NCBI GenBank assembly: GCA_963809175.1
Contig: CAWEIK010000001.1
Location: 248,001 to 312,000, forward strand
Origin: JACCTU01 sp963809175
GTDB taxonomy: Bacteria > Actinomycetota > Thermoleophilia > Gaiellales > Gaiellaceae
DNA length: 64,000 nucleotides
Direction: 5' to 3'
A program made the position numbers and the translations under genes. The notes beneath the pieces are model-generated. The model ran no database searches. It was not told where the DNA came from and saw nothing but the letters and a program-made list of their open reading frames with translations. Of this stretch, positions 24,448 to 34,529 are shown piece after piece; position 1 is the first letter of the stretch, and each line of letters begins with the position of its first letter.

Positions 24448-25374
24448 CGCGGCCGACCTCCACGCAGGAACACCGCGAGCGCGCGCAGCCAGTCGCCCTG
24501 CGTCGACACGACGACGTGGCGCACGCCGAGCGCGGCGAGTGTTCGCGCGAGACCGCTGCGCTCCTGCTCGGCGGCTGCGGCGAAGCGCGAGCGAAGCTTG
24601 GCGTCGCGCGTGTCGACGCGCAGCTGGTCGCCGGTCTCGGGATCGACGAGCCAGAGGTCGCCCACGTTCGGTAGTTCCTGCTCGCGCGGGTCACGGATCT
24701 CGACCGCGATCACGTCGTGGCGGCCGGCGAGCTGCAGCATCGGCCCGCGCCAGTCGAACGGACCGCGAAAGTCCGACACGACGACGACGAGCGAACGCTG
24801 CCGGGCCAGTGCGCCCGCACGCAGGAACGCCTCGCCGAGCGACGTTGCGCCGCTCGACTCGCCCTCCTCGTCCACGCGAAGGGTGCGGAGCAGCCCGATC
24901 AGCCCACCGCGCCCTTGACGTGGCGGCTCGGAGCGTGGGTCGGCTCCGCCGAACGTCACGATCCCGAGCCGGTTGCCGCGCCTCGTGGCGACGTGGCCGA
25001 CAGCGAGCGCGACACCCTCCGCCACGTCGGCCTTGCGCCGGTCGGCGGTCCCGAACTGCATCGAGGGCGACGTGTCGAGCACGAGCCACGTGACCATCAC
25101 GCGCTCGGCGAGCTGCACCCGCACGTGCGCCTGCCCCGTTCGCGCGGTGACGTTCCAGTCGATCTGACGTGGGTCGTCCCCCGGCGCGTACGGCCGAATC
25201 TGCGCGAGCTCGGTGCCCGCGCCGAGCAGCGACCGACCGGTAGTCGCCGGCGAGCAGCCCTTCGACGCGACGTCCGATCGTGACGTCGAGCGCGCGGAGC
25301 AGCGCGTCCGGCATCGCGCCAGGCCCAGGCCGGTCGGGCGTGGGCTCGGCGCGCAGCGCGCGGAGGATCGTCAC
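24444..25374 (-). CDS. DUF58 domain protein, frame broken near 25230-25240
   Basis: From GTG 25374, which overlaps the MoxR stop (GTGA), the frame encodes TILRALRAEPTPDRPGPG, then LDVTIGRRVEGLLAGDYRS. It then leaves the family pattern. The next frame picks up LLGAGTELAQIRPYAPGDD, a typical DUF58 stretch, and goes on to WLVLDTSPSMQFGTADRRK. Removing one base between 25229 and 25240 joins them into about 309 residues. DUF58 proteins are soluble VWA-like partners of MoxR ATPases. The stop overlaps the start of the VWA gene at 24447. Confidence 0.82.
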
Positions 25375-26369
25375 GCGGCGCTCATCCGTCCGAGGTCGAG
25401 CTGGGGCAGCGGTACGGTCGCCAGCACGCTCTCGAGGATGCTGTCGGCGGTCACCCCCTCGGCAAGCGCCTGGTACGTGAGCACGAGCCGGTGTCGAAGC
25501 GCGTCCTTGGTGAGCGCCTGCACGTCTTCCGCGAGCACGTAGTCACGCCCGCGGACCACGGCGAGCGCGCGCGCGGCCTGCACGATGCTGATCGGGCCGC
25601 GCGGGCTGACGCCGTACGCGACGTAGTCGCGCAGGTTGTCGACCGGCTGGCGCGTCGCGGTCGCGACGTCCACCGCGTAGCTGATCAGCGAGGGGTCGAC
25701 GTACACCTGGCGCACCGTCTCCTGAAGCGCCTTCAGCTCGTCGAGCGTCAGCGCCTGCCGCAACTCCGGAGCATCCTCGAGCTGCCGCTGCACGATCGTC
25801 AGCTCCTCGTCGTGCTCGGGGTAGCCGATCAGCACCTTGAGCATGAAGCGATCGACCTGCGCCTCGGGCAGCGGGTACGTGCCCTCGGACTCGATCGGGT
25901 TCTGCGTCGCCATCACCAAGAACGGCGAAGGAACCGGGTACGTCCCGTGACCGATCGTCACCTGGCGCTCCTGCATCACCTCGAGCAGCGCGGACTGCAC
26001 CTTCGCCGGCGCACGGTTGATCTCGTCGGCGAGCAGGAAGTTGCAGAAGACCGGGCCGAGCTCGGTGTCGAACGAGCCGGCGTCGGGCCGGAAGATCCTC
26101 GTGCCGACCAGGTCGGACGGGACGAGGTCGGGAGTGAACTGCACGCGCGAGAACGTCCCGCCGAGCACGCTCGCGGCGGTCTTGATCGTCAGCGTCTTCG
26201 CGAGGCCGGGCACGCCCTCGAGGAGGAGGTGGCCCTGGGAGAGCAGGCACACGAGCACCCGCTCGAGCATCGCGTCCTGGCCGGCGATGACGCGGCGGAT
26301 CTCGAACAGGGCCTGCTCGAGCCGCTCCTTCGCCTCGGCGGGGGTCGGTGCGGTTGCCTCTGCGGCCAC
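25371..26369 (-). CDS. MoxR-family AAA+ ATPase
   Basis: The 332-residue protein has Walker A GVPGLAKTLT (about residue 48), the MoxR signature RVQFTPDLVPSDLVGTRIF, Walker B LLADEINRAPAKVQSALLEVMQE and sensor MATQNPIESEGTYPLPEAQ. A C-terminal lid domain follows. MoxR proteins are cytoplasmic chaperone-like ATPases acting with VWA/DUF58 proteins. GTG 26369 is chosen because AAGGAG lies about 8 bases upstream. It overlaps the DUF58 start. A second MoxR occurs at 52299-53273. Confidence 0.93.
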   Translation of the reverse strand: MAAEATAPTPAEAKERLEQALFEIRRVIAGQDAMLERVLVCLLSQGHLLLEGVPGLAKTLTIKTAASVLGGTFSRVQFTPDLVPSDLVGTRIFRPDAGSFDTELGPVFCNFLLADEINRAPAKVQSALLEVMQERQVTIGHGTYPVPSPFLVMATQNPIESEGTYPLPEAQVDRFMLKVLIGYPEHDEELTIVQRQLEDAPELRQALTLDELKALQETVRQVYVDPSLISYAVDVATATRQPVDNLRDYVAYGVSPRGPISIVQAARALAVVRGRDYVLAEDVQALTKDALRHRLVLTYQALAEGVTADSILESVLATVPLPQLDLGRMSAA

Positions 26370-26419
26370 GGCGGCGCTCCTTCTGGTCGAGGGGGAGCCC
26401 CTAAAGGAACCAGAAGAAG

Positions 26420-27652
26420 CTAAGACTTGGCTGAGAGAACGCTTAGACCGAGCAGGCCGGCGAGGCTCTCGCGGTCGCCGACGAGGCCCGCGAGCGCGTC
26501 GAGCGACTCGTCGACCGCCCTCGCGAAGCGCTCCGGGCCGCCGAAGCGCTCCAGGGTCTCGGGCGGCAGGAACTTGAGCAGGAGCGCGGACGTCCCGGGC
26601 GGGAGCGCCGCGAAGTGGACGGTCAGGATCCCGTGGTCGCGGAGCAGCAGCATCGCGAGCGCTGCCGTGGCCTCGTACGGCACCAAGTAACACTGTGTTA
26701 CTTGCAGTCCGGCTCTGGCTGCGGCCTCGGCCAGGACGTCCTCGCCCTCGAGCTTGACGGCGACCGGCGTTCGCGCGACCCACGGGAACCGCGTCTCGAG
26801 GGCGTCCGCCAGCGCCATCGTCGAGTCCACGAGCTCGCGCACACGCTCGGGCCGGTACTGCTCGAGCGAGTGGACGACCGCGGGGTAGAGCAGCGGCCGC
26901 GCCTCGAGGCCGAGCTCGACGCCGCGGGCGCGGATCCGACCGACGAGCTCCGCGCGCCCGGCGAGGAGGCCGAGGCGTGGCCCCGTCGTGCCGTACTTGT
27001 CGAGGCCCGTCGCGCCTGCGACCGCTCCGAGCTCGAGCGTTCGCGGCTGGCCGAAGACCGCGGGGCCCACCCGCGCGCCGCCGGCGTCGTCGACGAACAG
27101 CGGCAGGCCGCGGCGCTCCGTCTCGGCGACGATCGCCTCGAGCTCGTCGGCGCCGAGCGCCTCGTACGAGACCGCGAGCCGCGTCAGCACGACGAGCTGC
27201 GGATCGCGGTCGAGGTGGGCCGCGAACTCGTCGTAGCCGGTGGTGTCGAGCAGCTCGCCGCCCGCCAGCTTCACCGCGCGCACGACGACGGGGTGCGAGT
27301 AGCGCGCGGAAACGCCGAGCACGGTGTCGCCCGGCCGAACGAGGATCTGCATCGCGGCGACGATCGCGGCGGTCAGCCGGTTCGCGACGAAGACGTCGTC
27401 GCGCCCGGGCTCGCCGCCGAGGTGCTCCAGCGCGAGCTCGGTCAGCCGCTCGCCGAACAGCGCCGGCGCAAGGTCGTCGTCGAGCACGGAGGCGTCCGCA
27501 CCACCGAGGTCGAGCGAGCGCTCGAGCCCGCTGAAGTTGAAGAGCGTCCCCTCGGGTTGCCGCCGCTCGACGATGCGCCACGCTGCGCGCAGCTTCGCCA
27601 TGTCCGCTGCCGTGTCGGGCAAGAGGCTGCCGCGCTCGTACGGGAGGCTCAC
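26420..27652 (-). CDS. PLP-dependent enzyme (SelA/aminotransferase-V-like fold)
   Basis: The 410-residue protein has a fold-type I PLP layout. The cofactor region includes VLGVSARYSHPVVVRAVKLAGG, the Asp in LPLFVDDAGGARVGP and the likely Schiff-base Lys in TGLDKYGTTGPRLGLLAG. It resembles the SelA-like/beta-eliminating lyase branch more than classic transaminases. The GTG start overlaps the stop of the upstream amino-acid permease (GTGA), so it is the last gene of an amino-acid import operon. It may process the imported amino acid by elimination, decarboxylation or transamination. The reaction is unknown. A 21-nt palindrome lies within the coding sequence. Confidence 0.75.
   Translation of the reverse strand: MSLPYERGSLLPDTAADMAKLRAAWRIVERRQPEGTLFNFSGLERSLDLGGADASVLDDDLAPALFGERLTELALEHLGGEPGRDDVFVANRLTAAIVAAMQILVRPGDTVLGVSARYSHPVVVRAVKLAGGELLDTTGYDEFAAHLDRDPQLVVLTRLAVSYEALGADELEAIVAETERRGLPLFVDDAGGARVGPAVFGQPRTLELGAVAGATGLDKYGTTGPRLGLLAGRAELVGRIRARGVELGLEARPLLYPAVVHSLEQYRPERVRELVDSTMALADALETRFPWVARTPVAVKLEGEDVLAEAAARAGLQVTQCYLVPYEATAALAMLLLRDHGILTVHFAALPPGTSALLLKFLPPETLERFGGPERFARAVDESLDALAGLVGDRESLAGLLGLSVLSAKS
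26684..26704. repeat. Perfect 21-nt palindrome inside the PLP gene
   Basis: The arms CAAGTAACAC and GTGTTACTTG are exact reverse complements around one central T. The site is AT-rich for this genome and is read through by codons rare here (GTA, ACA, TGT). A second copy with the same arm core, differing at 3 of 21 positions, lies at 40969-40989. It may be an operator for a dimeric regulator or a recombination or insertion site. Confidence 0.6.
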
Positions 27653-28335
27653 GCGACCAGCTTACGTTCGAGGTAGGCGGCGAGCCGCGTCAACGGAAAG
27701 CAGATCAGGAAGAACACGACCATCACCGCGCCGTAGATCTCGATCGCGTGGATCTCGAACTGGCCCGACGGCGGCGGCGCGGCGAGCCGTTCGACCGAGC
27801 GCTCCGCCGACTCGAGCAGCTCGTTGGCACCGATCACCTGCGCGAGCGTCGAGTTCAGGATGATCCCGACGAGCAGGCTGACGAGCGGCGGGATCAGGCG
27901 CCGAAGCGCCTGCGGGAGGATCACGTACACGTGCCTGCCGACCCAGCCGAAGCCGAGCGCGGCGGCCGCCTCGTGCTGCTCGCGCGGGATCGACTGCACG
28001 GCGCCGCGCGTCGCCTCGGCGACCTGCGCGCTTCCCCACAGCGTCAAGCCGATCGTCGCCGCGGTGAACGGGTCGAACTCGAACTGGTCGGCGATCAGCG
28101 GCCCCAGGAAGAAGATCATGAAGAGCGTCACGATGATCGGCAGGCCCCGCCAGACCTCGATGTAGAAGCGGATCAGCGCGCGGGTCGGCCAGAAGCGGAT
28201 CGTGAGCACCGTGCCGAGCACGACGCCGATCACCGTGCTCGCGACGACCGAGATCACGGCGATCCGAAGCGTGCCCCTCAGGCCCTCCTGGAGCATGTAG
28301 CGCGCAACGGGCTCGACCCAGTCGGGAAGGCTCAC
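27649..28335 (-). CDS. Polar amino-acid ABC transporter permease
   Basis: The 228-residue protein is a HisMQ-type permease with about five helices. The EAA-loop region reads REQHEAAAALGFGWVGRHVYVILPQALRRLIPPL. The early part IEVWRGLPIIVTLFMIFFLGP matches the family. It pairs with the permease encoded just upstream (28336) to form the membrane channel of an amino-acid importer. The stop overlaps the PLP gene start (GTGA). Confidence 0.92.
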   Translation of the reverse strand: MSLPDWVEPVARYMLQEGLRGTLRIAVISVVASTVIGVVLGTVLTIRFWPTRALIRFYIEVWRGLPIIVTLFMIFFLGPLIADQFEFDPFTAATIGLTLWGSAQVAEATRGAVQSIPREQHEAAAALGFGWVGRHVYVILPQALRRLIPPLVSLLVGIILNSTLAQVIGANELLESAERSVERLAAPPPSGQFEIHAIEIYGAVMVVFFLICFPLTRLAAYLERKLVA

Positions 28336-29028
28336 CTAGCGCTCCTCGGGCAGTGCCAGATGGGTCTCGAGCTGGCGGATGGCGATGGACAGCGACCAGA
28401 CGAGCGTCAGGTAGACGACTGCGAGCACGGTGAACGTCTCGGCGGTCTCGAGCGTCAGCGCGTTGACCTGCAGCGCGACGGTGGTCAGCTCCGGGTAGCT
28501 GATCACGTAGAGCAGCGCGGTGTTCTTCAGCACCGCGATGTACGTGTTGATCGACGACGGGAGAGCGATCCGGCCGCCGATCGGAAGCGTCACGTTGAAG
28601 AAGGTCGCGAGCCTGCTGAACCCGAGCGCGAGCCCCGCCTCGCGGAAGCGGTGCGGAACGGCCTCGAAGCCGGCGCGAAAGTTCTCGGTGTTGAACGCGC
28701 CGCCCCAGATCATCACCGAGAGCCAGGCGACGGTGAAGGCGTCGAGCCGCACGCCCGGCCAGGGTCCGATCGGCTGCGGCAGCGCGAAGTAGAGGAAGAA
28801 GATCTGGACGAGGATCGGCGTGTTCCGGACGACCTCGACGTAGACGGCAGCGATCTGGCTGAGGATCGGGACCCTGTGAGCCCGTGCCGCGCCGAGCACC
28901 GCTCCGATCACGAAGGCGCCGACGATCGCGATCGCGGACACGAGCAGCGTCCGGCCGAGACCTTTGAGCAGCGGCTCCCAGTTCTCGGCGATGTACGACC
29001 CGAGGTCGTACGTGATCCCGACGACCAT
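28336..29028 (-). CDS. Polar amino-acid ABC transporter permease
   Basis: The 230-residue permease has the HisMQ pattern: IYVEVVRNTPILVQIFFLYF-like segment, the EAA loop FREAGLALGFSRLATFFNVTLPIGGRIALPS, and five predicted helices. It is the first membrane subunit after the binding-protein gene. The ATG at 29028 lies just after the stable hairpin at 29035-29065, with no clear Shine-Dalgarno sequence between them. Its translation may be low relative to the binding protein. It is followed directly by the second permease. Confidence 0.92.
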   Translation of the reverse strand: MVVGITYDLGSYIAENWEPLLKGLGRTLLVSAIAIVGAFVIGAVLGAARAHRVPILSQIAAVYVEVVRNTPILVQIFFLYFALPQPIGPWPGVRLDAFTVAWLSVMIWGGAFNTENFRAGFEAVPHRFREAGLALGFSRLATFFNVTLPIGGRIALPSSINTYIAVLKNTALLYVISYPELTTVALQVNALTLETAETFTVLAVVYLTLVWSLSIAIRQLETHLALPEER

Positions 29029-29034
29029 CTAGCA

Positions 29035-29065
29035 GGGGAGCGGCCGCACTGCGCGGCCGCTCCCC
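29035..29065 (-). terminator. Intra-operon hairpin between binding protein and permease genes
   Basis: GGGGAGCGGCCGC (29035-29047) pairs perfectly with GCGGCCGCTCCCC (29053-29065) around a 5-nt loop. On the minus strand it lies 13 bases past the binding-protein stop and 6 bases before the permease ATG. Such hairpins lower downstream expression and protect the binding-protein message, giving binding protein in excess over membrane subunits. Confidence 0.7.
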
Positions 29066-29078
29066 TCCCACGTCTTCA

Positions 29079-29996
29079 CTACGGGCAGACCGTCTCCACG
29101 GCGGGCGCGGACGCCGGCGCGTAGCCGAAGGTCGCCTTCGGGCGCAGGATGTTCTTCGAGAATGCAGGCACGAAGCGCGCCGGCACGTTGTTACGCAGGA
29201 TCTGCATGAACTGATCCTTCTGCTTCATGAGCGTGAGCCGGGAGTTCACCCAGCTCGTGAGCGCGGTGTTCCCCTGCCTGATCCCGATCCCATACGGGAG
29301 GAACAGGAACAGGTCGTTCGTCAGCTTCGAGTTCGGGTCGGCGGCCGCGATCCCGACGAGCACCGTGTCGTCGAACATGATCGTGTCCGCGCGGCCCTGG
29401 TTGAACGCGATCGCGGCGTTCGTGAAGTTGTCCGTCACGATCAGGTTCGTGCTCGTGAAGCACTTGCGGACCCAGCGGTCGTAGATCGAGCCGCTCGTGG
29501 TCACGACCGTGCGGCCGCCCAGGCTGCCCAGGCCGGTGATCGGCGAGTTGTTCTTGACGAGCAGCCGGCCCGTCGCCTGGTAGTACGCACGCGAGAAGTC
29601 GATCCGCGTGTCACGGTCGCGCGTGTAGGTGAACGTTGCGATCACCATGTCCACGCGCCCCGTGGTCAACGACGGCTCGCGCGCCGGGGTCGGCGTGCAG
29701 ACGAAGCTGACCCGGTTCGGCCGACCGAACGCGTAGCGCGAGAACCAACGGGCGACCTCCACGTCGAAGCCGGCGTTCTCGCCGCGAACGTTGATGTAGC
29801 CGAACGGCGGTGCGTCGCACTTGACACCGATCACGAAGCGCTTCCGGGCCTTGATGTTCGACGGCAGCGCCGGCAGCTTCGCGTTCTGCGCGACGGGCGA
29901 CGCCGGAGCAGACCCCGATGTGGCGGCAACTCCGAGCGTGGTGACCACCGCAGCCGCGACGGTCGCAAGGACCATCACGACGATGAGCTTCTTCAT
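29079..29996 (-). CDS. Amino-acid ABC transporter substrate-binding protein
   Basis: The 305-residue protein starts with a signal peptide (KKLIVVMVLATVAAAVVTTLGVAA). A family-3 solute-binding fold follows: RFVIGVKCDAPPFGYINVRGENAGFDVEVARWF, DMVIATFTYTRDRDTRIDFSRAYY, and a GGRTVVTTSGS hinge. There is no lipobox Cys after the signal, so it may be released or held in another way. It delivers a polar amino acid to the importer; specificity is unknown. Its ATG overlaps the ATPase stop (ATGA). A strong hairpin follows its own stop. Confidence 0.92.
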   Translation of the reverse strand: MKKLIVVMVLATVAAAVVTTLGVAATSGSAPASPVAQNAKLPALPSNIKARKRFVIGVKCDAPPFGYINVRGENAGFDVEVARWFSRYAFGRPNRVSFVCTPTPAREPSLTTGRVDMVIATFTYTRDRDTRIDFSRAYYQATGRLLVKNNSPITGLGSLGGRTVVTTSGSIYDRWVRKCFTSTNLIVTDNFTNAAIAFNQGRADTIMFDDTVLVGIAAADPNSKLTNDLFLFLPYGIGIRQGNTALTSWVNSRLTLMKQKDQFMQILRNNVPARFVPAFSKNILRPKATFGYAPASAPAVETVCP

Positions 29997-30806
29997 CCAA
30001 CCCCTCCTTGTGCCTCGATTGACAACTCCTCCAGTGAATCCGCCAACTGGAGAGTGCGGCGCAGGAACCTCCGCGTCCTCTCCTCTCTAGGACGATCGAG
30101 CACGTCGAGAGGTTTGCCCTCCTCGACGATCCGCCCTTCGTCCATGAAGATCAAACGGTCGCCCACCTCGCGGGCGAACTGCATCTCGTGGGTGACGACC
30201 AGCATCGTCATCCCGTCGCGGGCCAGGTCGCGCATCACGACGAGCACCTCGCCGACGAGCTCCGGGTCGAGCGCGGAGGTGACCTCGTCGAACAGCATCA
30301 CGTGCGGGCGCATCACGAGCGCGCGCGCGATCGCGACCCGCTGCTGCTGGCCACCCGAGAGCTGATGTGGGTAGCTCCGCCGCTTGTCCTCCAGCCCGAC
30401 CTGCGCGAGCAGCTCCTCGGCGCGCTGCTCCGCCTCTGCGCTTCGGCATCTTCTTGATCCTTCGCGCCGCGAGCGTCAGGTTGTCGATCACGCGCAGGTG
30501 CGGGAAGAGGTTGAACTGCTGGAAGACGATCCCGATCCGCTGCCGCACCTCCGGCAGCGAGACGCCTTTCGCCGTGAGCTCCTCACCCTCGAAGAAGATG
30601 CGGCCGCTGTCGACCGGCTCGAGGAGGTTGACGCAGCGCAGCAGCGTGCTCTTGCCGCTGCCGCTCGGCCCGATCACGACGAGCACTTCGCCGGAGGCGA
30701 CCTCGAGGTCGATCCCGTCGAGGACGAGATTGTCGCCGAAGCTCTTCCGCACGCCTTCCAGGCGCACGACCGGCTCGGCCGAACTAGCCGCAAGTGGTTC
30801 CGCCAC
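29993..30806 (-). CDS. Amino-acid ABC transporter ATP-binding protein, frame broken at 30440
   Basis: From GTG 30806 the frame gives VRLEGVRKSFGDNLVLDG, Walker A GPSGSGKSTLL, and the Q-loop GIVFQQFNLFPH, then leaves the family after KKMPK. The next frame continues AEAEQRAEELLAQVG, the LSGGQQQRVAIARAL signature, Walker B VMLFDEVTSALD and VVTHEMQFARE. One extra base at 30440 accounts for the shift. The joined protein is about 270 residues, normal for GlnQ/HisP ATPases. It is the first gene of the importer operon and its stop overlaps the binding-protein ATG. Confidence 0.87.
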
Positions 30807-30844
30807 CGCAGCCTTCTTACCACGGAAAGCGGGGAAACCGCTAG

Positions 30845-31577
30845 CTAGGAGAGCGCGGCTTCGCCCGGGCGGGGCTCGTCGAGGCCGCTCTCGGGCTCGC
30901 CCACGACCGGAACCACAGGTCCGCGCAGGTACAGGAAGTCGTAGAGCAGCGCCGCGAGGCCGCCGCCGGCGAGCGGGCCGACCCAGTAGACCCACCAGTC
31001 GGACCAGAGGTTCTGCACGAGCTCGGGGCCGAACGCGCGGGCCGGGTTCATCGCGGCTCCGGTGAGCGGTCCGCCCATGAGGATGTCGAACGTGATCGTC
31101 AGCCCGATCGCGAGCCCGGCGATCGACTTGAAGGCGCCGCCCGGGTCGGCGGCCGTCGCGAACACGACCCAGACGAGGAAGAAGGTGAGGATCGCCTCGG
31201 TGAGCACGGCGGGGCCGAGGTCGACGGCCTCGTTGACCACCGGCACGCCGTTGTCGAGGTTCGCCTGGCTCGGGAAGATGAAACGCAGCGCGAGCGCGGC
31301 GATCGTCGCCGCGAGCAACTGCGTGAACCAGTACACCGCGGCCAGCGGGAGCTCCATCCTCCGGGTGACGACGAACCCGAAGGTGACCGCCGGGTTGAAG
31401 TGCCCTCCCGAGATGTGGCCGACCGCGGAGGCCATCACCGCGATCACGAGCCCGTGCGCGAACGCGATCGGGAGCAGCTGGCCGCCGGAGAAGAGGATCG
31501 AGCCCGACGCCGATGAAGATGAGGGCGAACGTGCCGACGAACTCGGCAATCGCGCGGCGCAACCAATCGATCGGCAC
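30845..31577 (-). CDS. MIP-family channel (aquaporin), frame broken at 31503-31505
   Basis: From ATG 31577 the frame reads PIDWLRRAIAEFVGTFALIFIGVG, then shifts. The next frame continues SILFSGGQLLPIAFAHGLVIAVM with both channel signatures, GGHFNPAVTFG and GAAMNPARAFGP. One extra base in a CCC run explains the break. The joined protein is about 243 residues with six helices, typical for aquaporins or glycerol channels. It lies upstream of the amino-acid ATPase gene on the same strand, 38 bases away, and may be co-transcribed. Confidence 0.87.
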
Positions 31578-31626
31578 GGCTGCAAGGCTACGAAGCCGGT
31601 CGGACGGACTTTGCTAGCTTGGCAAC

Positions 31627-31787
31627 TTGACCCAGCCGGCGGAAACCAGCTCGCACGAGGTCACTTGCCCTCACTGCAAGAAGTCGTTCGAGGCACCGCT
31701 CCTCGAAGGTAGCGCGGAGCGTTACAACGGGTTCAAGTGCCCGCACTGCCGGTTGTTCGTCCCGCTCGAGCGGGTCAAGCCACAGGC

Positions 31788-31791
<4 letters not shown>
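31627..31791 (+). CDS. Small zinc-ribbon protein
   Basis: A 54-residue reading frame with two CPHC knuckles (VTCPHCKKSF and FKCPHCRLFV) 25 residues apart encodes a zinc ribbon. A TAG at 31615 blocks extension, so the only start is the TTG at 31627. TAGCTT at 31615-31620 is a possible -10 box placing transcription start at or near the TTG, suggesting a leaderless message. The stop overlaps that of the convergent sigma-factor gene by 4 bases. Role unknown. Confidence 0.65.
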
Positions 31792-32882
<1,091 letters not shown>

Positions 32883-32923
32883 GGACCTCCTCGCGCGGGG
32901 ATGAAGACGACGCCTATGACCGC

Positions 32924-32950
32924 AAAAGAGCCGGCGCAGTTCCCCGGCTC
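32924..32950 (-). terminator. Intrinsic terminator upstream of the sigma-factor gene
   Basis: On the minus strand GAGCCGG and CCGGCTC (32944-32950 and 32928-32934) form a 7-bp stem with a 9-nt loop, followed at once by TTTT (32924-32927). This is the only hairpin-plus-U-run I see in the window. It probably ends the asparaginase transcript (stop at 33007). It could also act as an attenuator if the sigma promoter lies between 32955 and 33006, where GTGTAACAT offers a possible -10 box. Confidence 0.6.
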
Positions 32951-33006
32951 ACCCTCTCCAAGGGCCGGATGTTACACCGGTTCTTCACGAATCGGTAGAG
33001 GTTTTC

Positions 33007-33897
33007 TTACAACACGCTGACGACTTCTCCGACGTCCTCGCCGTGCGCGTTTCGGACCGGCACTCGGGCGAATCCGTCGGGCAATTCCAGGCCGATCCGG
33101 CCGAAAAAGGCCTGCAAAGCGGGACGCATCGGGCGGTGGCTGCCGTCCTCGACCTTCAGCGCGACGCCGAGCCCGTCGGGGCCGGCGGCGCCCAGCAGGC
33201 CCTCCGCTCCGCCCTTCGCGATCCAGCCCGTCAGCGCCCGCATCAGGTCTGTGTCGGCCTGGCCGGCCCCGCCGACCAGCTCCGGGTGAGCCCGCATCGC
33301 GTCGGCGATCCGCTCGCCGCCGGGGAGCCCCTGCACCCGCGCGAACGCTCCCGCCGTCCGCTCGAGGGACAGGGCGAACGTGACGACGCCGCAGCCGTCG
33401 ACCGCCGTGGGCATGGAGTCCTCGTGCACTCCCGCAGCCTCGGCGTGCGCCGCGGCCATCGCGCGCTGGACGCGGTGCGCCGCGTGCCGGTAGCCCTCCG
33501 AGCGCCACCCACGAGCGCGGCAGAGCGCGAGCATCCCTGCGTGCTTGCCCGAGCAGTTGTGGTGGAGCGCGTCGGGCGGCCGGCCCTCCTGGATCCCGCA
33601 CTCGAGCTCGCGTTCCCGCGCTGGCGCCTTCGCCAGCAGTCGGCGAACGGCGTCGAGCTGTGCGGGCTCGGCGCGGTGGGAAGCGCACGCGATCGCGAGG
33701 TCGCGGGAGTCGAGGTCGTCCCGCGCGCGTGCGAGCGGCAGCGCCTGGATCGGCTTCGACGAGGAGCGCAGGAAGGAGACGAGGCGCGGGTCACCCGCCT
33801 GCTCGACGATCGCGCCGTCGCGCCACGCGACCGCGTGAACTCGGTGCCGGGCCTCGACGACCGAGCCGCGACGCACCACGACCTCGATCGGGCCCAT
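33007..33897 (-). CDS. Asparaginase (bacterial L-asparaginase II-like family)
   Basis: The 296-residue protein matches the thermolabile L-asparaginase family related to Rhizobium AnsA rather than the E. coli type. It begins IEVVVRRGSVVEARHRVHAV and has RSSSKPIQALPL (catalytic Ser/Lys region), CASHRAEPAQLDAVRRLL, LHHNCSGKHAGMLALC and PTAVDGCGVVTFALSLERTA. It hydrolyses asparagine to aspartate and ammonia. ATG 33897 is chosen because AGGGTT precedes it and it matches the family start; the frame runs 18 codons further up. Confidence 0.87.
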   Translation of the reverse strand: MGPIEVVVRRGSVVEARHRVHAVAWRDGAIVEQAGDPRLVSFLRSSSKPIQALPLARARDDLDSRDLAIACASHRAEPAQLDAVRRLLAKAPARERELECGIQEGRPPDALHHNCSGKHAGMLALCRARGWRSEGYRHAAHRVQRAMAAAHAEAAGVHEDSMPTAVDGCGVVTFALSLERTAGAFARVQGLPGGERIADAMRAHPELVGGAGQADTDLMRALTGWIAKGGAEGLLGAAGPDGLGVALKVEDGSHRPMRPALQAFFGRIGLELPDGFARVPVRNAHGEDVGEVVSVL

Positions 33898-33973
33898 TGA
33901 CGGAACCCTACTGGGGCGATAACGTCCGGCAATCGTCGAACGTCCGGCCATTCCCGACTATTCGCTCGAGGAC

Positions 33974-34529
33974 GTGCTCGAGGTGCGCTCGCAGGAGCAA
34001 CTGCACGCCGTGGCCGATCCGACGCGGCGCCGGATCCTGTCGCTCCTCCGCGAGCGAGCCGCCTCGACGACCGAGCTCGCAGAGGCGCTCGGCCAGCCGA
34101 AGGGAACGGCGGGGCACCACGTCAAGGTGCTCGAAGAGGCGAAGCTGATCCGCGTCGTGCGCACGCGCAAGGTGCGCGCGATGACCGAGAGCTACTACGG
34201 CCGGCTCGCGCGCCTGTACCGGATCGTGGCGGACGAGTCCGAGCCGTACAACCCCGCGGGAATGGGCGCGATGATGCTGCGTCACGCCGCGGACGAGGTC
34301 GCTCCCGACGCGGGCCTGGACGACGACCCGTCGAGCCTCGTCGTCGTGCACGCTCGTGTGTCGAACCGCGACGCGCGCCGGTTCGCGCAGCGCCTCGAGG
34401 AGCTTGCGAGCGACTTCCAGTCGTACGACGACGAAGACGCGCGCGTGTTCGGGTTCGTCACGGGCGTCTACGCGACGAACCTGCGCGACCTGCCGAAGAA
34501 GAAGCAAGAAGCGCGCGAAGAAGTCGTGA
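33974..34529 (+). CDS. ArsR-type HTH regulator, probably frame-shifted near its end
   Basis: The first 180 codons of a longer open frame encode an ArsR-like winged helix: EQLHAVADPTRRRILSLLRERAASTTELAEALGQPKGTAGHHVKVLEEAKLI. A ligand-type domain follows. As written the frame runs straight into the MFS gene. If the C at 34505 is an extra base, the protein instead ends in a Lys-rich KKRAKKS tail with TGA at 34527-34529. That TGA overlaps GTG 34526, the likely MFS start, as GTGA, the junction used throughout this window. It probably represses or controls the transporter. Confidence 0.72.

Noticed and set aside
26380..26412. AGGGG/CCCCT hairpin between the PLP and MoxR genes as a terminator
   Set aside because: The stem is only five base pairs and no U-tract follows, too weak to call.
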